Source: Pedobacter caeni (GTDB taxonomy: Bacteria; Bacteroidota; Bacteroidia; Sphingobacteriales; Sphingobacteriaceae). From it: DNA of 64,000 nucleotides. Below are positions 56,068 to 64,000 of this stretch, piece by piece. The position numbers were made by a program, and so were the translations under genes. Under the pieces are notes generated by a model that saw only the letters and a list, made by a program, of their open reading frames with translations, was not told where the DNA came from and did no database searches. The stretch spans positions 434,001 through 498,000 of the forward strand of contig NZ_FQUQ01000001.1 in NCBI RefSeq assembly GCF_900129215.1, read 5' to 3'. The first letter of the stretch is position 1. Every line of letters starts with the position of its first letter.

Positions 56068-56531
56068 AAGACTTCAAATTCATATACATGCTTATTGACA
56101 TCTCCGGTTTCCTTATGGCAATTGCAGTTTCCTCCCCATTCTTTGCTGCCATCTTCAAGATATTCGCATTTCCAGATCGGAACTTCATGTTTTATCCTGT
56201 CGATGACATAACGATTGCTGGCATAAGCCTCGCCACGGTGAACAGATGCAGTAATCACCACTACTGCCGATTCGGTGATTTTTACTTTTCCAATTCTGTG
56301 CTGGGCCAGCGCAATACTCAGATTCCAACGCGTTCTTGCAGATTGTAGAATTTCGTCAATCATTTTTGTGGCCATGCTGGTATGGGCTTCATACTCCAGA
56401 TATTTTACCTGCTTTCCAGAATTGTGGTTTCTAACTTCGCCGCTAAATAAAACGACAGCACCAGCTGTCGGGCAATGTGATTGTTGGAGCAGCGCAACCA
56501 GATCGAGTTCTTTTTTGGTAATAACATCCAT
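56064..56531 (-). CDS. moaE: Molybdopterin synthase large subunit
   Basis: The 155-aa catalytic subunit works with MoaD to put two sulfurs into precursor Z. GAVVLFSGEVRNHNSG, YLEYEAHTSMATKMI, IGKVKITESAVVVIT, SVHRGEAYASNRYVIDRIKH and PIWKCEYLEDGSKEW are the family pattern with the conserved active-site Lys/Arg. Gap of 2 nt from moaD, overlap of 4 nt with mobA. Confidence 0.94.
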   Translation of the reverse strand: MDVITKKELDLVALLQQSHCPTAGAVVLFSGEVRNHNSGKQVKYLEYEAHTSMATKMIDEILQSARTRWNLSIALAQHRIGKVKITESAVVVITASVHRGEAYASNRYVIDRIKHEVPIWKCEYLEDGSKEWGGNCNCHKETGDVNKHVYEFEVL

Positions 56532-56533
56532 AA

Positions 56534-56767
56534 TTATCCTCCGCTGCTGGGTGGAATCACAACAATATGCTCATCCCCGGTTAATGGATACTGATCTGTG
56601 ACAAATTCATCCTGCACAGCAAAGCGGCATCGGTTCAATACCATTGCAGCATTCGGGTTTTCAAGCGACAGATATCTCCTTAAATCAGCAATATTGGAAA
56701 TGTTGGCGCTCAGCTCAAACTCCTTTTTGAAAAAGTCTTTTAACACGGCAAATACCTGTATTCTCAT
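56534..56767 (-). CDS. moaD: Molybdopterin synthase sulfur carrier
   Basis: The 77-aa ubiquitin-fold protein ends in the di-glycine IPPSSGG that is adenylated and thiocarboxylated to carry sulfur. MRIQVFAVLKDFFKKEFEL begins the fold. It lies 3 nt after moaA and 2 nt before moaE, so the three are a tight unit. The activating MoeB-type protein is not in the window. Confidence 0.93.
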   Translation of the reverse strand: MRIQVFAVLKDFFKKEFELSANISNIADLRRYLSLENPNAAMVLNRCRFAVQDEFVTDQYPLTGDEHIVVIPPSSGG

Positions 56768-56770
56768 TTT

Positions 56771-57736
56771 TTATCCTCCTATGTGAAGCATACTTAGTTT
56801 GCTTCCTGTAAATTTTATGGTTTGTTTTTGTTTTAGTGCTTCTTTTAAGCTCAGGTCCAGCAAAGCCGGATCTGAAATGTCCCTGATAGAGATGGGTTGG
56901 TTGCTGCTCAGGCAGCCGTAAATGTTTCCATACGCATCCAGTCGCAAGCGATCACAATCTGTACAGAAAGGCTGACTTTCGTTGGCAATGATGCCGAAAA
57001 TATGACCAGCCTCGGTTTGCCAGTAATTGGCTGTAGCGCTTTTTGTTCTTTGAACAGGGGTAAAGCGGTGCCTTGTGCTGATCAGCTTTAAGATCTCAGC
57101 TTGCGAAAAGAAATAGTCATCTGCCTTGCCATGCAGATGCCCCATCGCCATGATTTCTAAAAACCGGATGATGAGCTGCTGATCAGCGGCATATTTCAAT
57201 AATGGGATCACCTGATTCTCGTTCAGACCCTTCATGATCACCGAATTTATTTTTACGGTAATGCCGGCATGCAACGCGGCATCAATTCCCTTGAGTGTTT
57301 GCTCGAGTCCATGTCTTCTGGCCATCATAAAAAATGTCAGGGGGTCTGTTGCATCAAGTGAAACGTTGATGGCGGTTAATCCGGCAGCTTTTAAGGCTGA
57401 AGCCTGTTTCTGGAGCAGGAGTCCGTTTGTGGTCAGGTTCAGGTCTGTGATGCCCAATTTCCGAACCCCTTCAATCAAGGCCGGAAGTTCTTTATACAGC
57501 AATGGCTCACCTCCTGTAAAACGAATGCTTCCGAGGTTGAGGCGTTCATGTAGCCGAATGATAAGGTCTGTTAATTCTTTTGTTTTCAGGTTATTTCCCT
57601 TATTGACGGCGTTGTTTTTTTGATCATCATCATTGCTGTAACTGCAATAAGTGCAGGCCAGATTGCAAGTGTTGATCAGGCTGATTCTTAGCGTTTTAAA
57701 TGTTCGTCCGAAATGGTCTTTAATCTCTTCCATCAC
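56771..57736 (-). CDS. moaA: GTP 3',8-cyclase (MoaA), radical SAM enzyme
   Basis: The 321-aa enzyme starts molybdopterin synthesis from GTP. The SAM cluster motif CNLACTYC lies at about 23-30, followed by FTGGEPLLYKELPALIEG. The second C-terminal cluster ligands are in CTDCDRLRLDAYGNIYGC. The protein ends IGG, the conserved GG tail needed for activity in this family. It overlaps the TauE/SafE gene by 4 nt upstream. No moaC is in the window, so its partner is encoded elsewhere. Confidence 0.95.
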   Translation of the reverse strand: MMEEIKDHFGRTFKTLRISLINTCNLACTYCSYSNDDDQKNNAVNKGNNLKTKELTDLIIRLHERLNLGSIRFTGGEPLLYKELPALIEGVRKLGITDLNLTTNGLLLQKQASALKAAGLTAINVSLDATDPLTFFMMARRHGLEQTLKGIDAALHAGITVKINSVIMKGLNENQVIPLLKYAADQQLIIRFLEIMAMGHLHGKADDYFFSQAEILKLISTRHRFTPVQRTKSATANYWQTEAGHIFGIIANESQPFCTDCDRLRLDAYGNIYGCLSSNQPISIRDISDPALLDLSLKEALKQKQTIKFTGSKLSMLHIGG

Positions 57737-58464
57737 ATGAAAAATAAAAGTTTAACAGATGCAATGGTGAGTACGGCACTCAGGAGGCAACGTACGGTTA
57801 GGTGCTGAAACTGACTGCTGCCAAAATAAGCACCGGTGATCCCGCCGGTTGCCGCCATAATAAACCAGGTAATGGCAGAAGGGCCCATAACCAGGACTGC
57901 TGAGCTCCCCAGTAAGCCGCTCAGGGAGTTTAGTACAATAAATAAGGCAGATGCAGCAGCAGCCTCTTTTACATTTGCCCAGCCGAGCAGAATGAGCACC
58001 GGACTTAAGAATATGCCACCACCAATGTTCAGCATTCCCGAAAGGCCACCGATTAATGCGCCGATTAGCAGGGCAGGTCCGGGTTTAACCGTTTTGAGCT
58101 CTTCCTTTTCTTTAGGTTTAATGCCAAGGAGCTTAATGATGGGTAACAGGAGTGCCAATCCTAATAAATAATGGTAAATGTTCCCTTCAAGGGAGTATTT
58201 TGAACCTATAAATGCTGCAGGTATGGAAGTGAATAGGAATAACCTGCACAATTTCCATTTGAAATATCCTGCTTTCCAGAATTGGTAAAATCCCATGCCT
58301 GCAACCAGGATATTCAGAATGAGGATAAGGGGCTTATAGGTATTAACCGGGATAGCAAACAAGGAAAGGACAGCAATGTAGCCACTGGCGCCACCATGGC
58401 CAACTGAAGCATACAGAAAACCTACAAGGTATAATGCGAATGCGATGCTGAGGTCTAGTTCCAT
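57733..58464 (-). CDS. TauE/SafE-family anion permease
   Basis: The 243-aa integral membrane protein has about eight hydrophobic segments and the family signatures VGHGGASGYIAVLSLF (about 21-36) and GGLSGMLNIGGGIFLSPVLI (about 138-157). TauE/SafE proteins move sulfite, sulfoacetate, thiosulfate or similar anions. Its place between the rubredoxin-type protein and moaA suggests a function tied to nitrate/nitrite assimilation, possibly nitrite movement, but this is not established. It overlaps moaA by 4 nt. Confidence 0.85.
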   Translation of the reverse strand: MELDLSIAFALYLVGFLYASVGHGGASGYIAVLSLFAIPVNTYKPLILILNILVAGMGFYQFWKAGYFKWKLCRLFLFTSIPAAFIGSKYSLEGNIYHYLLGLALLLPIIKLLGIKPKEKEELKTVKPGPALLIGALIGGLSGMLNIGGGIFLSPVLILLGWANVKEAAAASALFIVLNSLSGLLGSSAVLVMGPSAITWFIMAATGGITGAYFGSSQFQHLTVRCLLSAVLTIASVKLLFFM

Positions 58465-58467
58465 AAC

Positions 58468-59949
58468 TTAGAGTGTATTTAGGGTTTCTTTAATAATTGA
58501 GTTGAATTCGCCGGGCCCTGACTCACAAAGCGGGCAGCAGTAATTTTCAGGAAGGGCAGAAAATGGGGTTCCCGCAGGGATACTAAGACTTTCTTCGCCC
58601 CAGGCTTCATCATAAATACTGAGGCAGTGTCTGCATTGATACACATAGGTTAATTCAGGTTCAGCCTGACTGCTGGTTTCATAATAATGATCTTCCTGTT
58701 TTCCTGCAACAAGTGTTTGCTGCTGATAGTAGGCTTCACAAAGTTCAGTCAGGCCAGGGAGCAATGCTGCTCTGCTAATGCCGGTCGCGTAACTGAGGTA
58801 ATGCTTGGAGTTGGGGTTGAAGTTCAAAGTGTGAAGCAGGTCAAAACGGTCATCACCTGCTTCGGGAGTTTGTTTTCTGATGATTACAGACCCAAAAAGT
58901 CCGCTTTTCGGATTGATTTTAATGGCAAAACAAAGCTTGAAGGTTCGCAGGTCAGCAGCATTGAAACCTTTGATTAACTCGTGTTTCAGCTTTATTCCTT
59001 CCTCACACAGGTCTTCCGTTTGCCAGTTCAGTTCGTTGGAAGCATGACGCACATTGATCCGGTTTTTATCCAGTGCGGTATTCCATAATTTCCGGTCGGC
59101 CGGTGCTACTCCTTTGATGATAATGGATTTCCAGGGCGTAGTGTAGAGCTGTGCGATCCGTGTTCTGCTGCATATATCGCAAAGGTCCTTAAGGAAAACA
59201 AGAGGGAACAATTCGTTCCTGCGATAAATACCCAGCCAGTACTTTTCATTATATTTATTAAACCCTTCGTAATATGGTAGCTGGAAGTCCGGAAGCTTAA
59301 GTGGGGTAGAGGCCGGCTGAGATACAAAGCTGCTCGTTGCCTTAACCATTGTTTCGAGCTGTTGCCCTTCAATTTCCGGTTGGTCAAAATATAAGTCCCT
59401 CCGGGTTAATATGATGCTTTCAATTGCTTCAGTCAATGCCGGAATGTCTTCTGAATAGACAAGAGAGGACCAGTAATAGATGATATTGGTTTTGGGAAAA
59501 CGAATATATAGGTGCCAGTAGCTACCAATGTCTGAGGAAATGAAATTTAAATTTCCACTAAAAAAAGGAATCAGCGTCTGGCTGTCATCGATCAGGTTTA
59601 TTTTAAGGCCGGGGCTGTAATTGAAATTATCCAGAATGTCTTTGTAGACGCCTTCTCTCAACCAGTTTGAATTGTTAAACAGGTCTTCAGCTACGTATGA
59701 GCTGACAATGTTCGGATGTCTGTCTGCATCTGTTTCAAAATCAGTATCCGATATAAGAAATCCATGTTCAATATCTTCCAGCTGAGCAGATGTGGCTGTA
59801 AAATAAAGCTGCTGCCGGGTTCCGAAGCGGATATTTTCTATACCTGCTTTTTCCAGTATGTCGAGCATCACAGAAAGATCACCTACAGATATGATCCCTC
59901 CGGGGAGGTTAACTTTGATCTGATGATTTTTAATTTCGCTGTTTTCCAT
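58468..59949 (-). CDS. Nitrite/sulfite-reductase-like protein with C-terminal rubredoxin
   Basis: The 493-aa protein begins with a ferredoxin-like half domain of the nitrite/sulfite reductase type (LPGGIISVGDLSVMLDI to NIRFGTRQQLYF, about 15-55). A second such half (about 235-300) includes IAQLYTTPWKSIIIKGV. The Cys pattern for siroheme/[4Fe-4S] (C-x5-C and C-x3-C) is absent. The C-terminus is a rubredoxin domain (about 437-480) with YQCRHCLSIYDE and YCCPLCESG as iron ligands. It lies 1 nt after the nitrate reductase gene, which suggests electron transfer to it or to the partner enzyme, not catalysis of nitrite reduction. Confidence 0.75.
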   Translation of the reverse strand: MENSEIKNHQIKVNLPGGIISVGDLSVMLDILEKAGIENIRFGTRQQLYFTATSAQLEDIEHGFLISDTDFETDADRHPNIVSSYVAEDLFNNSNWLREGVYKDILDNFNYSPGLKINLIDDSQTLIPFFSGNLNFISSDIGSYWHLYIRFPKTNIIYYWSSLVYSEDIPALTEAIESIILTRRDLYFDQPEIEGQQLETMVKATSSFVSQPASTPLKLPDFQLPYYEGFNKYNEKYWLGIYRRNELFPLVFLKDLCDICSRTRIAQLYTTPWKSIIIKGVAPADRKLWNTALDKNRINVRHASNELNWQTEDLCEEGIKLKHELIKGFNAADLRTFKLCFAIKINPKSGLFGSVIIRKQTPEAGDDRFDLLHTLNFNPNSKHYLSYATGISRAALLPGLTELCEAYYQQQTLVAGKQEDHYYETSSQAEPELTYVYQCRHCLSIYDEAWGEESLSIPAGTPFSALPENYCCPLCESGPGEFNSIIKETLNTL

Positions 59950-59950
59950 A

Positions 59951-62900
59951 CTAAGCTGTTTTTTCTAAAGATTTGCTTCGTAGGACTTCCTGAAGAATCA
60001 GTTTCACTTCCGGTTTGCAGGAGCCGCAACCCATTCCGGCGCCTGTCGTCTGACAAAGCTGTGTCAGATCTTTGCAACCGGAGGCGATTTTATTCTGCAG
60101 GTTTCCTATGCCCACATGATTGCAGCTACAGACCAGTTTTCCGCTCACTGGTTCTGTCTTTTTTCCGCTTCTAAGCAATTGTAACCGCTTGTCGCTCAGT
60201 TCTGTCTTGTTGGCAATCAGATCTCTGAATTCCATAAATTCAGTTTTGTCGCCTATCAAAATGGTTCCTACTAGCTTGTCCTGATGAATGATACACTTTT
60301 TATAATAGCGCTTGGTTTTATCGATAAACACGATTTCTTCATAATTTACCTGATCCGGGCATTCGGAAAGACCGATGCTGCAGAGATCAAATCCCTGGAT
60401 TTTAATGATGTTCATAAATAAACTCCCCTGGTAATAGCTGCTGATGTCGCCATTATGGAATTTCGCCACCACTGCCGCCTGTTGCTCTGCTGCAGCAGTT
60501 ATCCCATATAATGTTCCCTCAAACTCGGCAATTTCCCCAATGGCATACACTGAGGGGTCGCTGGTTTGCAGGCGCTCATTGACCAGTACACCGCGTTTGC
60601 AATCCAGTCCGCATTCCCTGGCCAGTTCAATATTGGGGGTGGTACCGATGGCCAGGATTACGGCATCGCAGTTTATTCTTCTGCCACTTTTCAACTCAAT
60701 TCCGGTTAGTTTAGAGCGGCCATAATAAATTTGCACCTCATCATTGTAATAGATATCACAGCCCTGATCAACCATTTCTTCATGTAAAAGCTGACTGCCC
60801 AATGGATCAAGCTGCCGGTTCAGGAATCTGGAAACCCTTTGAATAATGGTAATCTGTACCCCAATTTCACGGAGGGAAGCTGCCATTTCCAGGCCAAGTA
60901 ATCCACCACCAACAATTGCTACATGTGCTTTTTTTGGAATATGCTTTTTGAAATTATCTGCATCATTGCGGTTACGCATTGTGAAAATACCAGGCAGTGA
61001 TGGTGCGTTTTTTGGTAGGGTAGCCCTGCTTCCGGTAGCCATAATCAAGACATCATAAGGTGTTTTCCTCCCTGTATTGTCTGTGACGTATTTTTTCTCC
61101 CGGTTAATGGATTCAATGCCAATGCCCCTTAAATGCCGGATGTTATACTCAGGTTCTTCCTCCTCCTTCATCTTTACCAATTGCTCCCATTTTTGCGTTC
61201 CGTTGATATAGTCGGGCAACATCACCCGGTTATAAAAAGGAAGGTTTTCTGTGCTGAAAACTGTGATCTCGTCCCTTGTATTGATTTCACGGTAAGACCT
61301 CACAAAGCCATGACCCCCTGCACCAGCACCGATGACTACAATCCGCTGGAAATCTTTCCTGTATTTTTCAATACGTACAGCACAATATTTGAAGTCCGGT
61401 TCTTTTGACTCAGGATCAATGATGGTGCTGGTAAGGTTATTGGCACGGTTCAGGTCGCTCCCCAGAATCTTTCCCCAATGCATCGGAAGAAATACGACAC
61501 CTTGTTTTATCGTGGCCGATACCTTTGCTTTTACCTGTACTTCACCACGTCTTGAGCTGACCAGAAGTACCTGATCTTCTGTAATATCCAGTAATGTTGC
61601 ATCAGCAGGATGAATTTCCAGAAAACTATGCTTTAGGTGTTGTTTCAATTTACTTACTTTCCCGGTTTTCGACATGGTATGCCATTGGTCGCGTATCCTT
61701 CCTGTGGTTAAAATGAAAGGAAAGTCTTCGTCGGGCAACTCACTTTTCAGTTCATCTGAGGGGCTGTGTATAATTGCCTTTTTGGAAGGGGTGTGAAACA
61801 GATGATTGGTAAACAGGCGTTTGGTACTTCCTGTTTTCTTATGGTAGGGCCATTGTACAGTTTTGCTGTCGTCTATCTGTTTGTAATCCAGACCACTGAT
61901 GTTGATGCTGGTCCTGTAGGTAAGCTTTGTATGCTCTTTGTAGATGTCTTCCATACATTTATACTCAAAGCCTTTGTAGCCCATTTTTGTGGCAAACCGG
62001 CAGATGATCTCTGCATCAGGTAAAGCTTCTCCAGGAGCGTTGGTCACTTTTTGCAGGTGGCTGATCCTCCTTTCGGAATTGGTCATTGTTCCTTCCTTTT
62101 CTGTCCATGCCGCGGCGGGCAAAATCACATCAGCATAGGCCAGGGTTTCGGCCTTGTCTGTGATCTCCTGAACCACTACAAACTTTGCTTTTTTTAAGGC
62201 CTGCTCTGCAAATCTTGCATTAGGTAAGCTTGTTAATGGATTGGTACACAGTATCCATATGGCTTTTAACCTTCCGTCATTTAACGCTTCGAACATTTCG
62301 GTTGCCGTAAAGCCCGGTTGATCTGAAATGCTTGTCCCTCCCCAGAATTTTTGTACTTCTAGGCGGTGTGCCTCATTGTTCAGGTCCCTGTGTGCAGGCA
62401 ACAGGTTGGCCAGGCCGCCAACTTCCCTTCCGCCCATAGCATTGGGTTGTCCGGTTAAGGAAAAAGGACCTGAGCCTGGTTTACCGATATGTCCGGTGAT
62501 CAGGTTCAGGTTAATCAGGCTCAGGTTCTTATTCACCCCTATAGAACTTTGGTTCAGGCCCATTGTCCATAAGGTTAAAAATCCTTTGGCATCGGCGATA
62601 TAGCTTGCTGCAAGCGCTATTTCCGACACCTTAAGGCCACAGATCAATGCAGCCTCATTTAATGTTTTTTCAAATACTTTTTTCCGGTAATCCTCAAAGC
62701 CTGTGCTGTGTTGGTTAATGAAATCAAGATCTATGTTTCCCTTTTCGATCAAGAGCCTTCCTATGGCATAATTCAGGGTAACATCTGTACCAGGATGGAG
62801 TTGAAGGTGGAGGTCTGCCAGTCCGCAGGAATCCGTGGCCCTTGGATCGGCAATAATTAGTTTAACTCCTGGATTTGCTGCTTTATGTGCTTCGATCCGA

Positions 62901-63463
62901 CGCCAGAGAATAGGATGGCACCATGCCGGATTGGCTCCGGTGATAAAAAGGCAGTCTGCCAGCTCAATGTCCTCATAACAAACAGGTACACTATCTTCAC
63001 CTAAAGCCATTTTATAGGCAGTAACAGCACTACTCATGCATAACCGGGAATTGGTATCTATATTATTGCTGCCGATAAAACCTTTGATCAGTTTGTTAAT
63101 GACATAATATTCCTCTGTAAGGCACTGGCCGGAAGCATAGAAGGCGACAGAATCGGGCCCGTATTTATCGATAAAAGTTCTGAATACGGCTGCGGTTCGG
63201 TTCAGTGCATCATCCCAGCTTACTCTTTGCAAGGGGATGCTTTTGCCATACCGCATTTGCGGATACAGTAAACGGTCGCTTTTGTCGTTTACTGTATACT
63301 GAAGGTTAAGCCCTTTACTGCAAAGCATTCCACGGTTTACAGGATGGTCAATATCACCTTCAACAGCAATGTTATCATTTTTATCCAACGTTACTTTTAC
63401 ACCACAGCCGACCCCGCAATAGCAACAGGTACTGGTAAATACTTTATTTGTGTACGCTGACAT
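59951..63463 (-). CDS. Assimilatory nitrate reductase fused to NirB-type diaphorase and BFD domain
   Basis: The 1170-aa protein starts with a molybdopterin oxidoreductase of the NasA/NarB class. Its [4Fe-4S] ligands are CCYCGVGCGV and MLCSKGLN (about 17-50), and the Mo ligand is Cys near residue 143 in SRLCMSSAVTAYK; the MGD-binding region extends to about 680. An FAD/NAD(P)H-dependent module like NirB follows, with RIVVIGAGAGGHGF (about 704-717) and AIVGGGLLGLEMAASLREIG. A BFD-like [2Fe-2S] domain ends it (LVCSCNHVG, MGCGSCKPE, about 1108-1150). It can take electrons from NAD(P)H through FAD to reduce nitrate in one chain. Confidence 0.93.
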   Translation of the reverse strand: MSAYTNKVFTSTCCYCGVGCGVKVTLDKNDNIAVEGDIDHPVNRGMLCSKGLNLQYTVNDKSDRLLYPQMRYGKSIPLQRVSWDDALNRTAAVFRTFIDKYGPDSVAFYASGQCLTEEYYVINKLIKGFIGSNNIDTNSRLCMSSAVTAYKMALGEDSVPVCYEDIELADCLFITGANPAWCHPILWRRIEAHKAANPGVKLIIADPRATDSCGLADLHLQLHPGTDVTLNYAIGRLLIEKGNIDLDFINQHSTGFEDYRKKVFEKTLNEAALICGLKVSEIALAASYIADAKGFLTLWTMGLNQSSIGVNKNLSLINLNLITGHIGKPGSGPFSLTGQPNAMGGREVGGLANLLPAHRDLNNEAHRLEVQKFWGGTSISDQPGFTATEMFEALNDGRLKAIWILCTNPLTSLPNARFAEQALKKAKFVVVQEITDKAETLAYADVILPAAAWTEKEGTMTNSERRISHLQKVTNAPGEALPDAEIICRFATKMGYKGFEYKCMEDIYKEHTKLTYRTSINISGLDYKQIDDSKTVQWPYHKKTGSTKRLFTNHLFHTPSKKAIIHSPSDELKSELPDEDFPFILTTGRIRDQWHTMSKTGKVSKLKQHLKHSFLEIHPADATLLDITEDQVLLVSSRRGEVQVKAKVSATIKQGVVFLPMHWGKILGSDLNRANNLTSTIIDPESKEPDFKYCAVRIEKYRKDFQRIVVIGAGAGGHGFVRSYREINTRDEITVFSTENLPFYNRVMLPDYINGTQKWEQLVKMKEEEEPEYNIRHLRGIGIESINREKKYVTDNTGRKTPYDVLIMATGSRATLPKNAPSLPGIFTMRNRNDADNFKKHIPKKAHVAIVGGGLLGLEMAASLREIGVQITIIQRVSRFLNRQLDPLGSQLLHEEMVDQGCDIYYNDEVQIYYGRSKLTGIELKSGRRINCDAVILAIGTTPNIELARECGLDCKRGVLVNERLQTSDPSVYAIGEIAEFEGTLYGITAAAEQQAAVVAKFHNGDISSYYQGSLFMNIIKIQGFDLCSIGLSECPDQVNYEEIVFIDKTKRYYKKCIIHQDKLVGTILIGDKTEFMEFRDLIANKTELSDKRLQLLRSGKKTEPVSGKLVCSCNHVGIGNLQNKIASGCKDLTQLCQTTGAGMGCGSCKPEVKLILQEVLRSKSLEKTA

Positions 63464-63477
63464 AAGTTGCGGTTATA

Positions 63478-64000
63478 TTAAGCTTGTAACAGCTCGGGTT
63501 TTATATTTTCAGTTTTTACTGCACCTTTAACCTTGAATTTTGTGATAAAGACGATCAGTCCGATGATGGCTACACCAATTCCGATGTAATGAAAGGCGTC
63601 TGCATAGCTGAGGTGTTCAGATTTAAACAGGAAACCAACCAGCATTGCGCCTATGTTTCCGCCGGCTCCTACGATGCCACTTACCGTTCCAATGGAATCT
63701 TTATTGACAAAAGGCACAATTCCGTAAGTTCCTCCATTGGCCATTTTAAGAAACAGGGCAAAGAACAACATCGCTGCGATAGCCATACCTAAGGTTTGTG
63801 ATTGTGCAAAAAGACTGATTCCTATCCCTTCAAGTAGTAGTAGCCCGCCAAGTAATAGTCCTTTTCCACGTAAGCCGTATGACTTCCCTACTTTATCACT
63901 CACATAACCACCCAATGCTCTTGCAAATATGTTCATGCCACCAAATATGCTGGCCATAGCACCGGCCATGATCATGGATGCGCCAAACTGATCTGTAAAG
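63478..64000 (-). CDS. Nitrate/nitrite transporter, MFS NarK/NasA type (C-terminal part, cut by window edge)
   Basis: The frame is open to the window edge; 174 residues of the C-terminal half are visible. GGMNIFARALGGYVSDKVG (about 27-45 of the visible part) and LRGKGLLLGGLLLLEG, then NGGTYGIVPFVNKDSIGTVSG, match the nitrate-nitrite porter (NNP) signature of NarK/NrtP proteins. It is the first visible gene of the operon, 14 nt before the nitrate reductase gene, and supplies nitrate. Its start and promoter lie outside the window. Confidence 0.92.
   Translation of the reverse strand, partial: FTDQFGASMIMAGAMASIFGGMNIFARALGGYVSDKVGKSYGLRGKGLLLGGLLLLEGIGISLFAQSQTLGMAIAAMLFFALFLKMANGGTYGIVPFVNKDSIGTVSGIVGAGGNIGAMLVGFLFKSEHLSYADAFHYIGIGVAIIGLIVFITKFKVKGAVKTENIKPELLQA

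Overview
The window reads as chromosome of a Bacteroidota bacterium, most likely a Sphingobacteriaceae member of Pedobacter type. The indications are SusC/SusD and siderophore TonB receptors, an ECF sigma/FecR pair, LytS/LytTR two-component pairs, many lipoproteins, a zeaxanthin-type carotenoid operon, a fused assimilatory nitrate reductase and TAnnTTTG-type promoter elements. I see no rRNA, tRNA, CRISPR array, complete insertion sequence or prophage. Assignments come from reading motifs and gene order; no database search was run.

Layout, left to right. Positions 1-3.4 kb: end of an outer-membrane barrel gene, a LytS/LytTR pair and a secreted protein. 3.4-10.8 kb: an accessory region with a structured noncoding stretch, a lipoprotein, a broken mosaic copy of the 5' end of a large helicase gene, a small secreted protein, and the intact 1550-aa DUF4011-helicase-Vsr protein, a probable phage-defence enzyme of the Hhe type. 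10.8-14.0 kb: siderophore receptor and binding lipoprotein. 14.3-16.0 kb: three small immunity-like genes including a SUKH protein. 16.2-24.6 kb: ECF sigma, FecR, SusC, SusD, a DUF218 protein and a lipoprotein, a nutrient-uptake locus. 24.6-27.4 kb: ornithine aminotransferase with a divergent Lrp regulator, a small membrane protein and an AlkD-like glycosylase.

27.4-33.0 kb (minus strand): MarR, crtI, crtB, an unknown exported protein, idi, crtZ and crtY. Six of the seven overlap their neighbour by 4-8 nt, so this is one transcription unit for lycopene to beta-carotene to zeaxanthin. 33.2-50.1 kb: housekeeping and stress genes, including exonuclease III, a chromate transporter, KatG, an SGNH hydrolase, a CLC transporter, an FNR-type regulator, a NamZ-like muramidase, a second LytS/LytTR pair, Ohr, a Tat-exported hydrolase and a divergent HxlR/SDR pair. 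50.2-54.2 kb: an AraC-GyrI regulator, an agmatine-deiminase-like lipoprotein and a large carboxypeptidase-regulatory-like lipoprotein.

54.4-64.0 kb: a second FNR-like regulator faces a minus-strand nitrate assimilation and molybdenum-cofactor operon. It runs from a NarK-type transporter (cut by the window edge) through a nitrate reductase fused to a NirB-type diaphorase and a BFD [2Fe-2S] domain, a sulfite-reductase-like protein with a C-terminal rubredoxin, a TauE/SafE permease, moaA, moaD, moaE and mobA, to a small exported protein. Gene spacing is -4 to +14 nt. The most novel points are the two unusual redox proteins of this operon, the two regulators with FNR-like cysteines, the unknown gene inside the carotenoid operon, and the defence helicase with its mosaic broken copy.
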